Of a stretch of DNA of 64,000 nucleotides, positions 1 to 12,505 are shown in pieces (the stretch's first letter is position 1; the number at the start of each line of letters is the position of its first letter). The position numbers and the translations under genes were made by a program. The notes under the pieces are model-generated. The model searched no databases. It saw only the letters and a program-made list of their open reading frames with translations, and was not told the origin of the DNA. This stretch comes from Dolomedes plantarius (taxonomy: Eukaryota > Arthropoda > Arachnida > Araneae > Dolomedidae): the NCBI GenBank assembly GCA_907164885.2, contig OU015498.1, forward strand, positions 88,766,142 to 88,830,141, given 5' to 3'.

Positions 1-781
1 AGAATATAAAAAAACTATTCTATAGTTTAAGAGTGATACAGTAGATAAATCAATGGTACTCTAAAATAAAAGAAGAAAAAAAAAAGCCACAGAGAACATA
101 GAACAAAAAATAAGGAAATTTAGCTTTAGTTATATGGGAAAAAATTCTTTCAATACGATTTGTTCATGATAATATATCATACAGCTATTAATAAACAATT
201 ATTTTATACTTAACAAACTTATAATTTCAATATAATTTCGAAATTATTCATGATTTAATATTATAAATAATTTTTGGTAAATATAAAGAACATAATACAG
301 TTTCCCACCAAGGCATTTTTTGCACCAGAAGTTTGGCATGTTAGGAGTTTTTATGGTTTTTCCACTGGGGTTGAGGCAAGTTTGAAATAGTTTGTGTTTC
401 ATGAAATTTGCTGTAGCAACCACATCATATTCTTCATATTAAACTAATTTTTTATACTAAATTTTTTAAAATATGCAAATTGTTTTTGAACATTAGAGTT
501 AGATTTTAATTTATCATTTTACAAAACACACAGTGACACTCGGTAGTGACAATCAGTATCAAGGGAAGAAATATAAAGATATTTTAAATGCTTAGTATAA
601 AGAAAAAATTTATTAGCCAGAAAACTTAAGTGATTTTACTACTGTGTTTTTAGGCACATACATATATATATTTAATAATTATATCATCCAGATTTTTAGA
701 ATTAATTCAGGCTACATAATATGCAATGACAACCACAAGTTTGTTACATCTACATGCAGAAAACTAATACAAATTACTTAC
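1..781 (-). other. BPTF intron 6 (partial)
   Basis: AT-rich sequence left of the exon 6 donor, with no coding potential and no recognisable repeat. It must contain the start of the intron leading to the next BPTF exon, which is outside the window. Confidence 0.6.
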
Positions 782-1168
782 AATCATCCTCATCTTTCTT
801 TTCTAATCTGATGAAATTTCCTTTACCTCCTTTAGCAAATATTTTTAAATTGATGCCTTTCTTTTCTGACTCATCTGATTTTTCATTGTTCTCCACGTTT
901 GACTTTTGGGAATCTTCTGTATTGTTGGCATCAGGGGCCTCACTACTTGACTCTTCAACAGAGCCATTATGACTTTCATCTAAGCTACCCACAGCATCAT
1001 TAGATCTACTATTATCATCATTACCCCCTTCAGTAGCATTATTTGCATGTAATTCTTCTAGTTTACTTTTTCCTTCTGTATTACTATTGGAATCTGCATT
1101 TTCTGTTTTAATTTCAAGAGAACCTGATTCCATAGACTGCACAGTTTTTTCTTCCTGATTCTTTTTCA
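782..1168 (-). CDS. BPTF: BPTF exon 6 (acidic, low-complexity)
   Basis: Acceptor ATTAATAG before 1168; donor GTAAGT after 782. Enters in phase 1 as required by exon 5. It encodes a Ser/Glu/Asn-rich linker ending in KGINLKIFAKGGKGNFIRLE and acidic residues, then splices leftwards to exons outside the window. It is a disordered linker in an otherwise conserved gene, so homology is limited. Confidence 0.7.
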
Positions 1169-4100
1169 CTATTAATAGAAGAAAAAAAAACATATTTACT
1201 CAATTTTCAAGACCATAGCATAAAAGGCCCAGCAAAAAATCTGAAATATTTTGTGATTTTCAAAATCACTTCATCAGCAATGGTACTCACATTATGATGT
1301 AAGTACCTAGAGTAGTTAAATATGCAGCTAAGCTATTGATTTTTATAGTATTTGTATTATCAGAACAATCTCAAAAGAACCAGGAACAAAATATTAGTTT
1401 TAATGCAACTTTGAGTATTATAATGTAAAGAATTCAAATTTCCCACTGACTTACGAGAGAATCAAATTAAGGGTTCATTTAGAAAGATATAAGTCAAGCG
1501 CTATTTAGAGCTTTTCTAAGCAATTTTTTTCCTCACATATTCAAAATTGAAGTGTAACAAAATTTAAGATCACAATAGATTTAAATATAATATAAAAACA
1601 CTTAAGTCAAAGTATTCAAGATTTAATTGATCACTCTGGGGTTATTACTCACTCAATGAAGTATTCTAGAATATGATAGTTTCTTAAAATTATATATAAT
1701 ATAAAATTAAAACAAAAGATAAAAAATAAAAGATAATGCTTTTAACTGAAAAATAAACACTATAGGAAACAAAAACAAAAAATTAGCATTTTGAAGAATT
1801 TTAATAAATAAGTTAATGAAAACCAAAATAAATGTTCAAGTGAAAAAAAAAAACCAGAAAACATTGATAATAAAAAAATTAGCTCTATGTTTAAAAAACA
1901 AATGAACAAACAAATTTTGGGAAAAAAGGCATATATAAAAAAATGTAAACAGTTTAATGAATAAAAATATTTTATTGGAAAAAAAATTTAATTTCTCACC
2001 AAAAAAAAGGTCATATTCCTATATTTACAACTCATGTTGACATTCTTTAGACCAATTTCTATATTATTTCTAAGACTTTCATTTCGTGATATGTATATAA
2101 TACAACCAGGGATAATCAGAAATTTTCTTTGGCCCCAGTAAGAAATTAAATGTGCTACTGAAGATCTTAAATTAAAAAAAAGAAAAGTCTGCTTTAGAAC
2201 CAAAATGGGATTTTTTTAAAGGCCTATGGTAAATCAATTCATAAAATGATTTGAGATTTTTTAAAAATTTTAATTACTTTACATGATCTATGATCAAATA
2301 CATAAACTGGAAAAAAAAAAAAAACTTAGAGGAAATAGAAAGAGGACTTTCCTAGATGAAAAATTATAAACATTTTAGGCAAGTTTATTTTTTTTTTAAT
2401 TTAAAGAAAAATAATATATCTTGATTATGTGTGACTGTTACTATTTCAAATACTCTACTCTTCTAAACAGTAATGTCCAATCAAGACTTCAGTGCTATTA
2501 AAAAAGAAATACTATATAAACAAATATTGACAGGAAAATACTGCAACAATTCTCAACTTAATTTTCTCCACGAGTCAGAGATTTTCCAAAGATTATTTTT
2601 ATTTTCAAACAGAATACAAATCCTGAAATTTTGTTTCAAAAACTGATTTAAAACTTATTTCCTCACACTGGTTGGAAATATTAAGGTCTTCTTTTGCTAC
2701 ACAACAGCTAGTTAGAAAACTGTCTTTGGAAATAGGATATACTTATCCCTTAATCCACTGTAAAATTCTTACATCACTTGGAAAAATGTGATAAAAAAGC
2801 ATTTGAAAAAGATTCAGTAAAGTTAAAGTACTCACATTCATGATCCTCGGATTTAATATCTAACTGATATGGATTTGAAGCATTAAGACTCAGCCAAGGA
2901 TTGCCATCAATAGATGTAGGATCAGTTAACTAAAACATAAATTTATGTTGGCTTAATTATAACACATATTAAGAAAACGGTACTTTTCCGTTATAAGCAC
3001 TACAATCGTTTTCAAGCCAATTTGGAGCATTTTAAAAAATCGCCGCAACGAGAGAAAAGTAACGCGATATGACACTAATGATTGGCAAATTACAATATTA
3101 AAATATACAAATCTCGAGATTCAAGGATCACGAGACTTCATGGAATGCTGTAATTAAATACGCTTACTTTAAATTGTAATGAATTTAGAGTCTGTCAGAA
3201 AATTGGACCGTATTTTTACGTAATGGATTTTAAAATATGGAATTTTCCTAAAGATGAGCAGGTAGCTATTACATTACTTCAAGAACAAGGTATCCTTCAT
3301 AAAGACAGAAAGTATGTAAATAATCATACAATGAGCTTGAACTGGTTTAAAATTTTTTAAACCAGTTCAAGGTAAGTTTTTTACCCTTTTCTTTTAAATT
3401 CCGCCAAGATTAAAAATAAGCCAAGTGTTGTGCTTATAACAGAAAAGTACCAAGAAAACTTTTCAATCAGAATTATAACAAAGGATTTAGATTATCAAAA
3501 ATTTAAAAAAAAACAAAAACTTTACTCGAATAAAACAAATATATGTATTAAGGCATTGACAAAAACACTTCATTTAATAAATAAACATGTAAGGTTTTTA
3601 AAGATTTATTTTGCAGGTTTTACATCAAGAACTACACTTAAAATGAATACTTTATCAATAGCAGTTGCTCTTAATAACCAGGGATTGCAGTATTAAGCTA
3701 TAGCATATATTTTACCTACTTCAATCAGCAAATTCCTTAGGTCCCACTTTTCTTATATGTATCAACTATGGTTTTCCTTATGAGTCTGGCTTGTGAAGTT
3801 ATGTGACTTTTACTGATCCATTTAAGCACAGAAATGCAATTGCTAACTCATTTGTCAAGGGCACTTTTTCCCCCTTAACTTATGAGTATGTCAGACTTAG
3901 AAAAGTGACTTTTACCAGAGATGTTAAGAATGCCAAGAATTCCAGAGATGCCCCTAACTTTTCAGTTAAATTGAGTAAATAGGTTTACATGTAAAAAATA
4001 CAAAAATTAGCTCTTAAAAACTGAAGAAAACAATTTTTAAAAATCCTCTACATCCCTTTAAAAACACACAGAAAAAATGTCATACCAATAAAATTCAAAA

Positions 4101-7100
4101 TCCTATAAGTACTACTGGATTTTCAAATTTGTCAGTATATCGAACTTTTGTTATCAATGTATTTTCATCATCTCTGAAAAACTATGATTTAAAACATTAA
4201 AATAAAAAAAATTATAATTCTGAAATTTTGGCACCTGAGTGCAAGGAAACTAGAAATTTTCCATCTGTTAAAACAAATAACAAAAAGATAAAGTTTGAAA
4301 CACATATAAAGTGTGGCTTTATTTCTTTGATAAATAACAGTAATACTCATAGGTATACACACAGAAAAATTCATAAACACATAAAATATTTTAACATGTA
4401 ACTATAGTAGGGAAACAGAAAATATCAGTTCCTCATACTGAAGAAAGCTTTAAAATTTTGAGTAACTTGATTTCTGATAGTGCTTAAATATGAGGTAGAT
4501 ATAGATCTAATGAGCAGGAAGTAAAAGAGAAATATTGGAAAAACTTTTAATGTAGTTTTATACAAAAATATACTGGATTAATATTAAATCAAGGAAAATA
4601 AGTTGTACAGCAATGAAGTCATATTCTCTAACTATTAAACATACCCTATCAAAGTTGTTTTTTCAAATTGGATTATGTGGAACAATGCAAAAACAATCAC
4701 TAATATGGGTGCAAGGGAGATAAAGTAAATAACTGTGTGTACTGTGATACCTCAGACTGTTGTTAGAATATTTACATGAAAAAAGAAATCATGAAGCTAT
4801 GCCTGATATTTGAGAATACATTCAAACTAAAGAAAAAATCACTATATACTTAAAAGAGAAAATCATAAGTCTGGCAGATTTCTTAGATAATCAAAAGGGG
4901 AAATTTCTTACTGTGTTTGGGTCTCATCATTTAATAAAATTTTAACTTGTAAGCACTATACTCCAAGAAATCACGTCTCTAAGAATTATCCATGCTTTAG
5001 TTTGAGAACTGCTGTTGTGTAACACTTCCAAAAACAGAAGCAATTTCTAATTGTTTCACATACTAATATGAACGAGCATTTTGTACTCTAAAAGTAAAAC
5101 TAGAAAGAATGTACTTTTATAATAGCCTTTAAATTGCTCAGTTAAAAATTTTAGCTTACATTTGAAGACATCATGGCTGCTTCCCTTTCAGCTTCTTTTA
5201 ACCTTTCTTCAGCTTCTTTAGCCCTTTGAATCTCTCTCTCAGCTTGAATCTTTGCTAAGGCAGCTAAATTAATAAATTTCATATTTTTGTTTATTTTTAT
5301 CAATCAAACAAAAAAGAATGAAATCAAGAAATTGTAAGATAAATTGAAGTGTATAAAGTAAAGTTATATGACATACATTATTAATCAGTAAAAATAGTAA
5401 AATTCCCACTTAAAATTAATATCATTATTAAAACCATTTTCCTAACAATCTTAAATTAAGATAAAGGGAAAAAATTAAACTGTTATTCAGTAAGGATGCT
5501 GTCAAATACAGTAACACAAGAAAATAATTACAAGACTGCTTTGAGAATGGGAGGGGAAAAAATAAACATACCATTTTCAGTTTCTAGATACGATTTTTTA
5601 TTCCCTTTAGCACTGTTAGTAAGTTTTTCAGTTATTTCCATCTGTCTTGTTATTTCATCTTTCATTTCTTCAAAAGTTCTGTACAATTCAAACTCCAGAT
5701 CATTTGGGTCTAGGACTTCTAATAGCTCTTGCAGTTGAAGCTTTGTTGTGTAATAATTATGCTCATTCTCTCCCTCACTGAAATAAAACATTACATGAAA
5801 TATGTAACCAACTAGATCAGAGAAAAACAAAATGGTAGTACTGTATACCTTAAATTCTCAATATGAGTTAACAAGACTAATATTTCTCTCTCGTTTTTTT
5901 TTTTTTTTTAAGGTATTAAACTGAACACACACAAGTTATATTGACATATGCTACTTCATACTGTCATTAGAATATTTTTTACAAGACTGAATTAAATAAA
6001 ATTCTAATATTGATGCTGATGTATTTTAACAAACAAACACAAAAAACAGTATTAATGTTCCATAGCACAAATGATGCCAGGAACTCCTCAAAAAAATTAT
6101 TCTTAAATAAAACTATTTATTATATATAAGGATTACCAGGCAAGGATAATGACTAAAAAAAAAGTTGCTAATCAGATTTTATAATCAAGCTAAATTCAAT
6201 CTAACTAAAAATTTTCTATTAACAAATTTATGATTCAAAGACTAAGTAATTGATATTAAAATTAATAGAAAGGATAAAAAAAAAAATTACGTACTTGAAT
6301 TAGAAAAGAAAAAGTGTCTTTGGTAAGCAGAAACTATTGCAGCACACAAAGGAAATTTTTTTGAAGAATAAATTTATCACGTTATCAAAAATGAATCATA
6401 TTTTAGTATATTCAGAAATTACAAGTCAAATGGTTTTCTGAAAACTCCCCCCCCCCCTTTCTAAAAAGTGAATAAATCTAGGGCTTTTAATTGGAATTAC
6501 CAAAAAATAAATACAAGTCCCTTTCAGAAACCTCTCAAACACATTTCAAAATTACTATTTACAGAAGGCCTTTTTTAGGGCCCATGGAAAATTTGACAGA
6601 GTAATAGAGAGTTAAGAAGAGTTGAACAAGAGTAATAGAAACTTTTTTGCTAGCTAAAATCAAAAGTTTGGTTACATAATTTAACAAATCAGGAACTCAA
6701 ATTCAAAACTGTTCAAAAAGAGAAAGGTGTAAGACTGCAAAAATTACTCTTTATGGAGCCACAGACAGGATTCCTAGTTAACAATGTAAATGAAATTTAA
6801 TAAACAAACAAACTGTGCAAAAACTTCCATTACCATTTTGTTATGCTTGCCTCAATTAAGGCATTGAGAAAAAGACAAAAAAAAAAGGTGAAGTAGAAAT
6901 GAACACTGGTGTCACAGATCTAGTGAAAACTGGGATAAATAGAGAATTACACTTACTGAAATTAAAATTATTAAGTATAACCTCTATATTTAAAAATAAT
7001 TTGTAACAGAAAAAGAAAGTTCTCAAGAAATTAATTATCAGGGTGATATGTAATTTCAAAGAAAACTTTGTAGATTCAGAATAAAAACAAATATAACAAA

Positions 7101-10100
7101 ATAATGACATTTCATTGTTAAGTTTTATATAATACTAGCCATAATCTTTGGGTGCCTAATTTTACAGTAAATTTACATCATAATAAATTATGAAATTATA
7201 TAACTTATTACAATACTAAATACTCTTAAATTTTTAATACTTACACAATTATCCTCCTACAAAGAAACCAATATTTACGACCATGGCGATCCAAACCTAA
7301 ACATTCTTGACGACTTAAGAGCATGTTTTTCTCTAGATCAGATATACAGTCAGTGACTCCAGGAACCTTGAAAAATAATTAAATTTAAAATTCTATCCAT
7401 AAACAGTTATTGTTATTCACAAAAAAATTAATGGATGGTGTTTGGTAGTTCACTTTAAAAGAAAAATCTTCAAAACATTTTAGGATATTTAAACATACAC
7501 AGCATTCTACAGTATTTTATACATATGATTTCAGAAACATGTGAGAGAGAAATTTAAAATGAATGCTTAAGATATATTCAATGTCAATATTCTCTCTAAA
7601 GGTCTCACATCCAAACTTAATACTTCAAGGGATTAGGATAGTTAAGGATTTTTTTTTTCCCCTGTGGTAATAGGTATTTGAATAGAGAAAAAGCTAATTT
7701 AATAAATAAATATACACAAATAATCCTTAATTACAAACAAAAAAAAAAAAAATCATGTCCTATTAAACCTTTTGCAAAAAAAAAAAAAAAAAAAAAATAC
7801 TATCATTTAAACTCAATATAAAAAAATGAATTAGCATATCCAATATCACCCAAAACTTTGCTGACTAGCTAATGCATATTACATTCCATAAAGTTGAAAT
7901 AACCACTGAATTTTAAACCTCAAATGGTACGGTGGGGGTCGGATTTGACCCAAGGGTGTGTCTTCTTCCCGTACTCTCCCCTCTCATTGCAAGAGATCGA
8001 GTTGACAAGGACCCCAACCAGCCAGTCTTGCAACAGGTGCTGGAGTGTTTACAGGAAATACGAGAAAAACGTTATTCATGATCACTACTCTTTTTTTAAA
8101 GATTTATAAATTTTTATTTCAATTTTGAAGGCCAAAAATGTCAGTATATATTATTTTCTACATTTTTGTGCTTGGAAATTTGGCTTCAATAACTTCTAAA
8201 AGTAGGTAAAGACTAAATTACACATTAGACCTAATGTATACAACATTCTATGTAAATGCCAGAGATTTTCTTTGTTTAGGAAAATTACAATTTGTTGGTC
8301 ATTTTTTCTACAAAAGGGTTATTTCATGTAAAATATTATCAATAAATATTACTACACAACAACAATGCTTTTTATGTACTTATTTCTACCAAAAACCTCA
8401 TCAAAAAAAGAGATCGGGTTGGATCCAACCCAACTGTACCATCTATTTCGTCTCAAACCACTGTACCGTGAAATCTCTTTGACATTACAGACAAAAGGGG
8501 AAAAAATGGGATAGTTAGATTCCCACCTATCTCAATAAAATCAACCTACTGAAATTAAAAAAAAACCACTTAACATCAGTAATTGATGTCCTGTTTACAA
8601 GGTATCTACAGTGATAAATATTCGGTAAACATAAGTGACCTCAGCTGAGAATAATAAATGAATATAGTGATTAAACAAATATTATTTAAAAATGCTAACA
8701 TGTTCCTCTAAACCCATTATAAACAGCAGTGCCTGATAAGACTTTAAAAAAAAGAAAGAAAAAAGTATGTTCTGCAAAAAATGCTTCACAAATGTAAAAA
8801 CATTATTAAAACTCTCTACAACATATCTCTTACCTAATCATATTCACATTAGTGATAAACAATATAATCACAAGATATTCACTCACTCCTTTCAACAACG
8901 TCATATCTCAAAAAACAAGATTTTCCAGAAGAGTGATTTTAAAGTTTAAAATGACATTAAAATGCATTGAAAATAAATTTTAATTCTGTCCTCTAGCGGC
9001 TAAATTTTGAGCGGTGAGATACAGTGACGTACGCAGGGAGGAGGGGTTGTTAGGAGTTAACCTCCCCCCCCCCCCCAATTGGTTCTGATTACATATATTA
9101 TTTAAATGGGTTTAAGCTTTGCACTGATTCCTCAAAACTACTCTTTTATAGTAACCCCCCCCCCCCATTTGAAAATTTATGCATACGCTGCTGGTGAGAT
9201 ATGATGATCTTGCAGGGATATACTACTCTTTCAAGGCATTCTGAAAACAGGCAAAACTAAAAATCGCTGATTTTTGACATGACTTTGTTGAAAGGAGTGA
9301 GCGAATATGAACATGTTTTACAAATTGAAAAAAAGAGAATTATGGATGATAAAAAATATATATATAATTTTAATTATTTGTATACCCAAGTTTTCAGAAA
9401 GAATGGTATAAATATAGTAAAAAAAATTTTCGCATAACAGTGAAAAGAAAAAAAAAATCAATCATCAATTCATACAAGTAATAGTCAAAGGTATATGCAA
9501 AAACTAATTAAATAGAGAAATGACTTAATACACTAAAAGAGCAATATTATAACAAAATTTCATTTCTGAAAAATACATCTATCCAGTGCAACAGTTTTTT
9601 TAAATACATGAAAACAGGAACACGTAAGGAACTACAAGTTTTAATCATTTAAGTTTAAACAGTACACACAAGTTATATTAAAAAGGACTTCAAACGAGTA
9701 CAGAAAAATCCTTACTTGATTAGCCTTGCAGATAACACAAACCCAGTCTTCTGATGGAACTTCATCTAATGGTGGATCAAGGCACGCTAAGTGGTAAACA
9801 GCTGGACAAGTTTCACAGCACAAAAGATCACCAAGTTTGTGGCAGGACCGACAATGATCATCATGGTATATCATGCCTTCACTGATTAAATCATCTCGAG
9901 CAGGGGACGTGGTAAGAAAATTATCACACAAAAACTCCAATACTATAAGTCTATTTTCCACAGATGTGAAAGGATACTCACAGCTTTTAACAACACGCAT
10001 CACATCTTTGTATTCAGGATCACTTTGCAAATACATTAACAGCACAGCTGGCCATGTCATACTATCAATTAAATAGAAATGAATATTTACTGTATCTCTC

Positions 10101-10828
10101 ATATCCAAGGGAGCAAACATTGTACTCTGGGTTTCTTCTTCCCGCAATATTGCTCGTATTAACATAATATGTACATCGGAGAGGAGTGCAGTTTGATCAG
10201 TTGATGAGAGCGCAGCACAAAATTCTTCAAATAAAAATGGGGTAAGTCTTAAAATGTTCCTAAAATGACGAAGGACTTCATATACTCCCAATGCTTTCAT
10301 GAGATGCTCTTTGGACAACAGTAAATCATCGCTAGACTTCGGAAGCACAAGAGGTGGAAATTCCCGCTCTTGGAGAAAAACGGGAGTAGTTGCTCTTTTA
10401 CACCATTTACGTTTAGCAGGTGTTGTGCTGGATATTGTGCTAAAACTGCTTTGAGAATAAACGCTTAATTCATCAGATTCAGGAAAACTGGCATCAGATT
10501 CATTAGCCTCCTCTTCGACTTCTTCATCTCTATGATATTCACTTTCATCACTAGATAAATTATCATCAATATCATCTTCTCCTTCACATTCTAAAATATT
10601 TGAAAAAAAATTCCGAGAGCGACTTGTTTTTTCACGTAATCTACCACGGTAGTACACGTGGGATCCCCGACGTGAGGGACTACTTTCATCATGTTTTGTT
10701 GATAGTCGAGATCCATGATTACCGGATCCAGCGTATAAATATCGAGGTTTTTTCAACAAATTTACTCTGTGCGAAATGGCTGCTCTTTTGGGAGGTCGAC
10801 CGCGACCTCTTCTACCTCTTCCAGACAT
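782..10828 (-). CDS. BPTF: BPTF/NURF301, 5' part of gene (six exons in window)
   Basis: This is the large subunit of the NURF (ISWI) nucleosome-remodelling complex, a nuclear chromatin reader. Six coding exons on the minus strand can be joined with consistent GT-AG sites and phases: 10828-9716, 7366-7245, 5777-5572, 5263-5160, 2929-2836 and 1168-782. The protein begins MSGRGRRGRGRPPKR, like the AT-hook-like start of BPTF, followed by an acidic stretch, a DDT domain and a PHD finger. The next exon encodes the conserved block around GLDRHGRKYWFLCRRIIV, characteristic of BPTF/NURF301. The later hallmark domains (C-terminal PHD and bromodomain) must lie left of position 1. Introns are 0.3-2.4 kb and AT-rich, and some carry transposons. 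Family assignment is firm; the exact exon 6 end and the further exons are inference. Confidence 0.93.
1169..2835 (-). other. BPTF intron 5
   Basis: 1.67 kb of AT-rich DNA with long A and T runs. No gene, no terminal inverted repeats and no transposon remnant was recognised. Short reading frames here (for example 1988-2203) look random. Confidence 0.6.
2836..2929 (-). CDS. BPTF: BPTF exon 5
   Basis: Acceptor ATGTTTTAG before 2929; donor GTGAGT after 2836. 94 nt, phase 0 in and phase 1 out. It encodes LTDPTSIDGNPWLSLNASNP and then YQLDIKSEDHE. Support comes from open frame, splice signals and phase continuity with exons 4 and 6. Confidence 0.7.
3223..3357 (+). pseudogene. Merlin/ISXO2-like transposase N-terminal remnant
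   Basis: The frame from ATG 3223 reads MDFKIWNFPKDEQVAITLLQ and then EQGILHKDRKYVN. It aligns by eye with the start of the intact Merlin transposase at 24478-25350 (MIRIWDLPSTEES...). It ends at a stop within a 15-bp-arm palindrome, before the zinc-ribbon cysteines. The catalytic core is missing, so it cannot be active. Confidence 0.75.
3336..3371. repeat. Perfect palindrome inside Merlin-A
   Basis: Arms CTTGAACTGGTTTAA (3336-3350) and its exact reverse complement (3357-3371) are separated by 6 bp. The right arm runs directly into AAGGTAAG, which looks like a splice donor on the plus strand. It replaces the point where the transposase would continue. Confidence 0.85.
3460..5159 (-). other. 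BPTF intron 4, remainder
   Basis: AT-rich intronic sequence without recognised genes or element ends. The reading frame at 3430-3696 starts inside the Merlin right end and resembles nothing known. Confidence 0.5.
5160..5263 (-). CDS. BPTF: BPTF exon 4 (charged helix)
   Basis: Acceptor ATTTAG before 5263; donor GTAAGC after 5160. 104 nt, phase 1 in and phase 0 out. It encodes a strongly charged, probably coiled-coil helix (ALAKIQAEREIQRAKEAEER). The phase match with both neighbours is the main support; sequence alone would be weak. Confidence 0.75.
5572..5777 (-). CDS. BPTF: BPTF exon 3
   Basis: Acceptor TTATTTCAG before 5777; donor GTATGT after 5572. It joins exon 2 in phase (split Val codon) and leaves in phase 1. 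It encodes an acidic, helical stretch (EGENEHNYYTTKLQLQELLE, then VLDPNDLEFELYRTFEEMKD) similar in position and character to the BPTF segment in which a short helix follows YWFLCRR. Confidence 0.85.
5778..7244 (-). other. BPTF intron 2
   Basis: 1.47 kb of AT-rich intron with homopolymer runs (C run near 6446). No element ends or coding signal recognised. Confidence 0.5.
7245..7366 (-). CDS. BPTF: BPTF exon 2
   Basis: Acceptor ...TTTTCAAG just upstream of 7366; donor GTAAGT after 7245. Phase 0 in, phase 2 out (122 nt). It encodes VPGVTDCISDLEKNMLLSRQ and then ECLGLDRHGRKYWFLCRRII, the conserved segment after the first PHD finger of BPTF/NURF301. Homology and both splice sites agree. Confidence 0.9.
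7926..8442. mobile_element. Possible fold-back/MITE in BPTF intron 1
   Basis: The left end GGTACGGTGGGGGTCGG... and the reverse complement of the right end (GGTACAGTTGGGTTGG...) are similar over about 25 bp. The segment is GC-richer than the surrounding intron. A second terminus-like sequence (CACTGTACCGTG) follows at 8458-8470. I could not find a convincing target duplication, so the boundaries are tentative. Confidence 0.4.
9022..9193. mobile_element. hAT-type MITE in BPTF intron 1
   Basis: A 172-bp element with ends CAGTGACGTACGCAG... and ...GCATACGCTGCTG, which are imperfect inverted repeats. It is flanked by a perfect 8-bp duplication GTGAGATA (9014-9021 and 9194-9201). CAGTG ends and 8-bp duplications are hallmarks of hAT elements. 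The interior holds C homopolymers and no coding sequence. Confidence 0.85.
9716..10828 (-). CDS. BPTF: BPTF exon 1: basic N-terminus, acidic region, DDT domain, PHD finger
   Basis: Translation probably starts at the Met at 10828 (MSGRGRRGRG). An in-frame Met four codons upstream is possible, but the SGRGRRGRGRPPKR start resembles BPTF orthologues. Residues about 80-125 are acidic. Residues about 177-240 form the DDT domain (LMKALGVYEVLRHFR onward), which in BPTF orthologues contacts the ISWI ATPase. Residues about 324-368 form a C4HC3 PHD finger (CRSCHKLGDLLCCETC, then H..C, then CVIC). The exon ends at 9716 in phase 0, before a GTAAGG donor. The reading frame continues into the intron, but the splice to exon 2 restores homology. 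Confidence 0.93.
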
Positions 10829-11450
10829 ACTAAAGTTCAAATATTTATAGATAATCCAAATTGTGACAATTTAAACATATGACAGCGCAAAATATATGTC
10901 GACCCAACACATGATGGAGAATCATAAGTTCTAAAAATGAAAATATTAACAGTCGCCATTGTTGCCATAAGCTTAAACGGTCACGTGACCAGCGACTGAC
11001 AACGTCGATTCAATTTTAATAGCATTTCATGCACCTTCAGAAGTCTAAATCACAATTTGCAAAGCCTTTTCACATAATCAGATAAATAGCACAGTTCACA
11101 CAGTACCTGAACACAATTAGCTTACGTCCATAAAGTGATATTCAATAATCAATTCCACTACTGTCTTGCAGCAAGCCATAGCGTTCCCAGAGAGAGCTAA
11201 CGGTTAAGAGCTTTTATCTCATTGGCGGACAAGTCACATATCAATTTGGGCTAAATAATACACATCCCGATGATTTCAAACTATGAAAATTTTAAACATT
11301 AGCACAGCTTCAGATGTTTCTCATATTATAAAGAAACTGATGCGCTATACAAACAAAATTAATATTGATAAACAACAAAAATAACTGACCGCCATGTTGG
11401 ATGCTCATCTCAATCCACCAATCAGAAAGCTTCTAACATATTTTGATGTA
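10829..11450 (-). promoter_or_regulatory. Probable BPTF promoter and 5' UTR region
   Basis: This is the sequence upstream of the BPTF start codon. No TATA box is obvious at a sensible spacing. Two GCCAT-containing motifs resemble YY1/Pho sites (CGCCATTGTTGCC near 10954 and CCGCCATGTTGG near 11390). The transcription start was not determined. The assignment rests on position only. Confidence 0.35.
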
Positions 11451-12250
11451 CCTGCCATTTGCAAAATTACTACCATAAATAAACAAGCCCGAATTACGAA
11501 AAAGTAAAAAATATTTTTAATTAAAATTATAAGCAATAATAACTATAGTTTATAGTATTTAAAGCGATCATAATGCGGAGACAATAGAAACTACATGATA
11601 CTAACTGGTTTTCTTCTCAAGGGAAGCGAGATTATTTATTCTGCAGTATTAGTTAAATAAATTTTCGCGGTCTTCCAGCGCGCCAGCTGTCAAAAAAAAT
11701 AAATAAACAAATAAATAAATAAATAAAAAGGTTTATTATAGCATGATCATAGATTATGGGCTTCCTCCTAATTTTTAGAGTGATTACCTACGTAACAGTA
11801 TGATAAAGTACGTTTCCATTTGCTAAATTCCAATTTGTCAGAGAGAAAAATTGGAATAGTCAATTAGGCTTCATTAGGGTGTTCGCTGTTTAATAAATTA
11901 AATATTATATGATACTGAAGATGATCTGTAACAATGTCCATTGAAGCACTGAAGTGTACACACTAAAATTACCGGATGCTTCAAGCAAAAAAAGAAGAAA
12001 AGGGGGGGAAGGAGATTGTAACCAATGTTTAGGTTGTTTTATAATTGTATTCAGTTTGTTGTTTTTAAGTTAATAAAAAAGAAGTAACACCATGAAGGAG
12101 AAAAGAGGAAAGGAGGGAATCGTATTAATTAGTTCTTTTACAAACACATACTTAATTGCCAAAAATGCCCAAAAACTTTAATCGCTGTTTCTATTTTTGA
12201 GCATTACTCCGAGAAACAGTAAACAAATACACAAGGGAAAAGTTTAAGTT
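11451..12250. other. Intergenic, no gene seen
   Basis: AT-rich DNA with an (AAAT)n-like stretch near 11697-11730. No coding sequence or element boundary was recognised before the SINE. Confidence 0.5.
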
Positions 12251-12254
12251 CCTC

Positions 12255-12505
12255 CTACATGGTTAAGTGGTTTGCGTCGTGGGGTTTGGGTTCAAATCCG
12301 AATAAGGCTTCATCGTTACCGTGTTAATGGTTAGCATCGTGAGCTTTCACGCAATGGGCTTGGGTTTAAATAAAGCTTCGCGTTTCCATGTTGTCCCCTC
12401 TTAGCAATGCTGGCTCACCTAAATGGTGTTCCCATAATTAAGTAGCCAGCAAGACTTCGCGGTGAATAACAAAAGGTGAATGTCTCACGACAAGTGCCTT
12501 CGCGT
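12255..12505 (+). mobile_element. tRNA-derived SINE
   Basis: A pol III-type A box TGGTTAAGTGG (12260-12270) and B box GGTTCAAATCC (12289-12299) at tRNA-like spacing. A second, more decayed tRNA-like unit follows (TGGTTAGCATCG near 12327). The tail region (GGCTCACCTAAATGG..., then GCCAGCAAGACTTCGCGGTG) resembles the tail of the SINE at 52845-53175, so the two are probably related. An A-rich stretch follows at 12507. Exact ends are uncertain. Confidence 0.65.

Larger units (their letters stand above)
2979..3451 (+). mobile_element. Merlin-A: miniature Merlin element in BPTF intron 4
   Basis: A 473-bp element bounded by GGTACTTTTCCGTTATAAGC on the left and the inverted form (GCTTATAACAGAAAAGTACC) on the right. 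It is flanked by a perfect 8-bp target duplication AAGAAAAC (2971-2978 and 3452-3459). Merlin elements make 8-9 bp duplications. Inside, 3223-3355 encodes a decayed Merlin transposase N-terminus. The element lies antisense to the host gene, in the intron between exons 4 and 5. Confidence 0.88.

Noticed and set aside
3430..3696. 88-codon frame in BPTF intron 4
   Set aside because: It begins inside the right end of Merlin-A and runs into intron sequence; no splice logic or homology.
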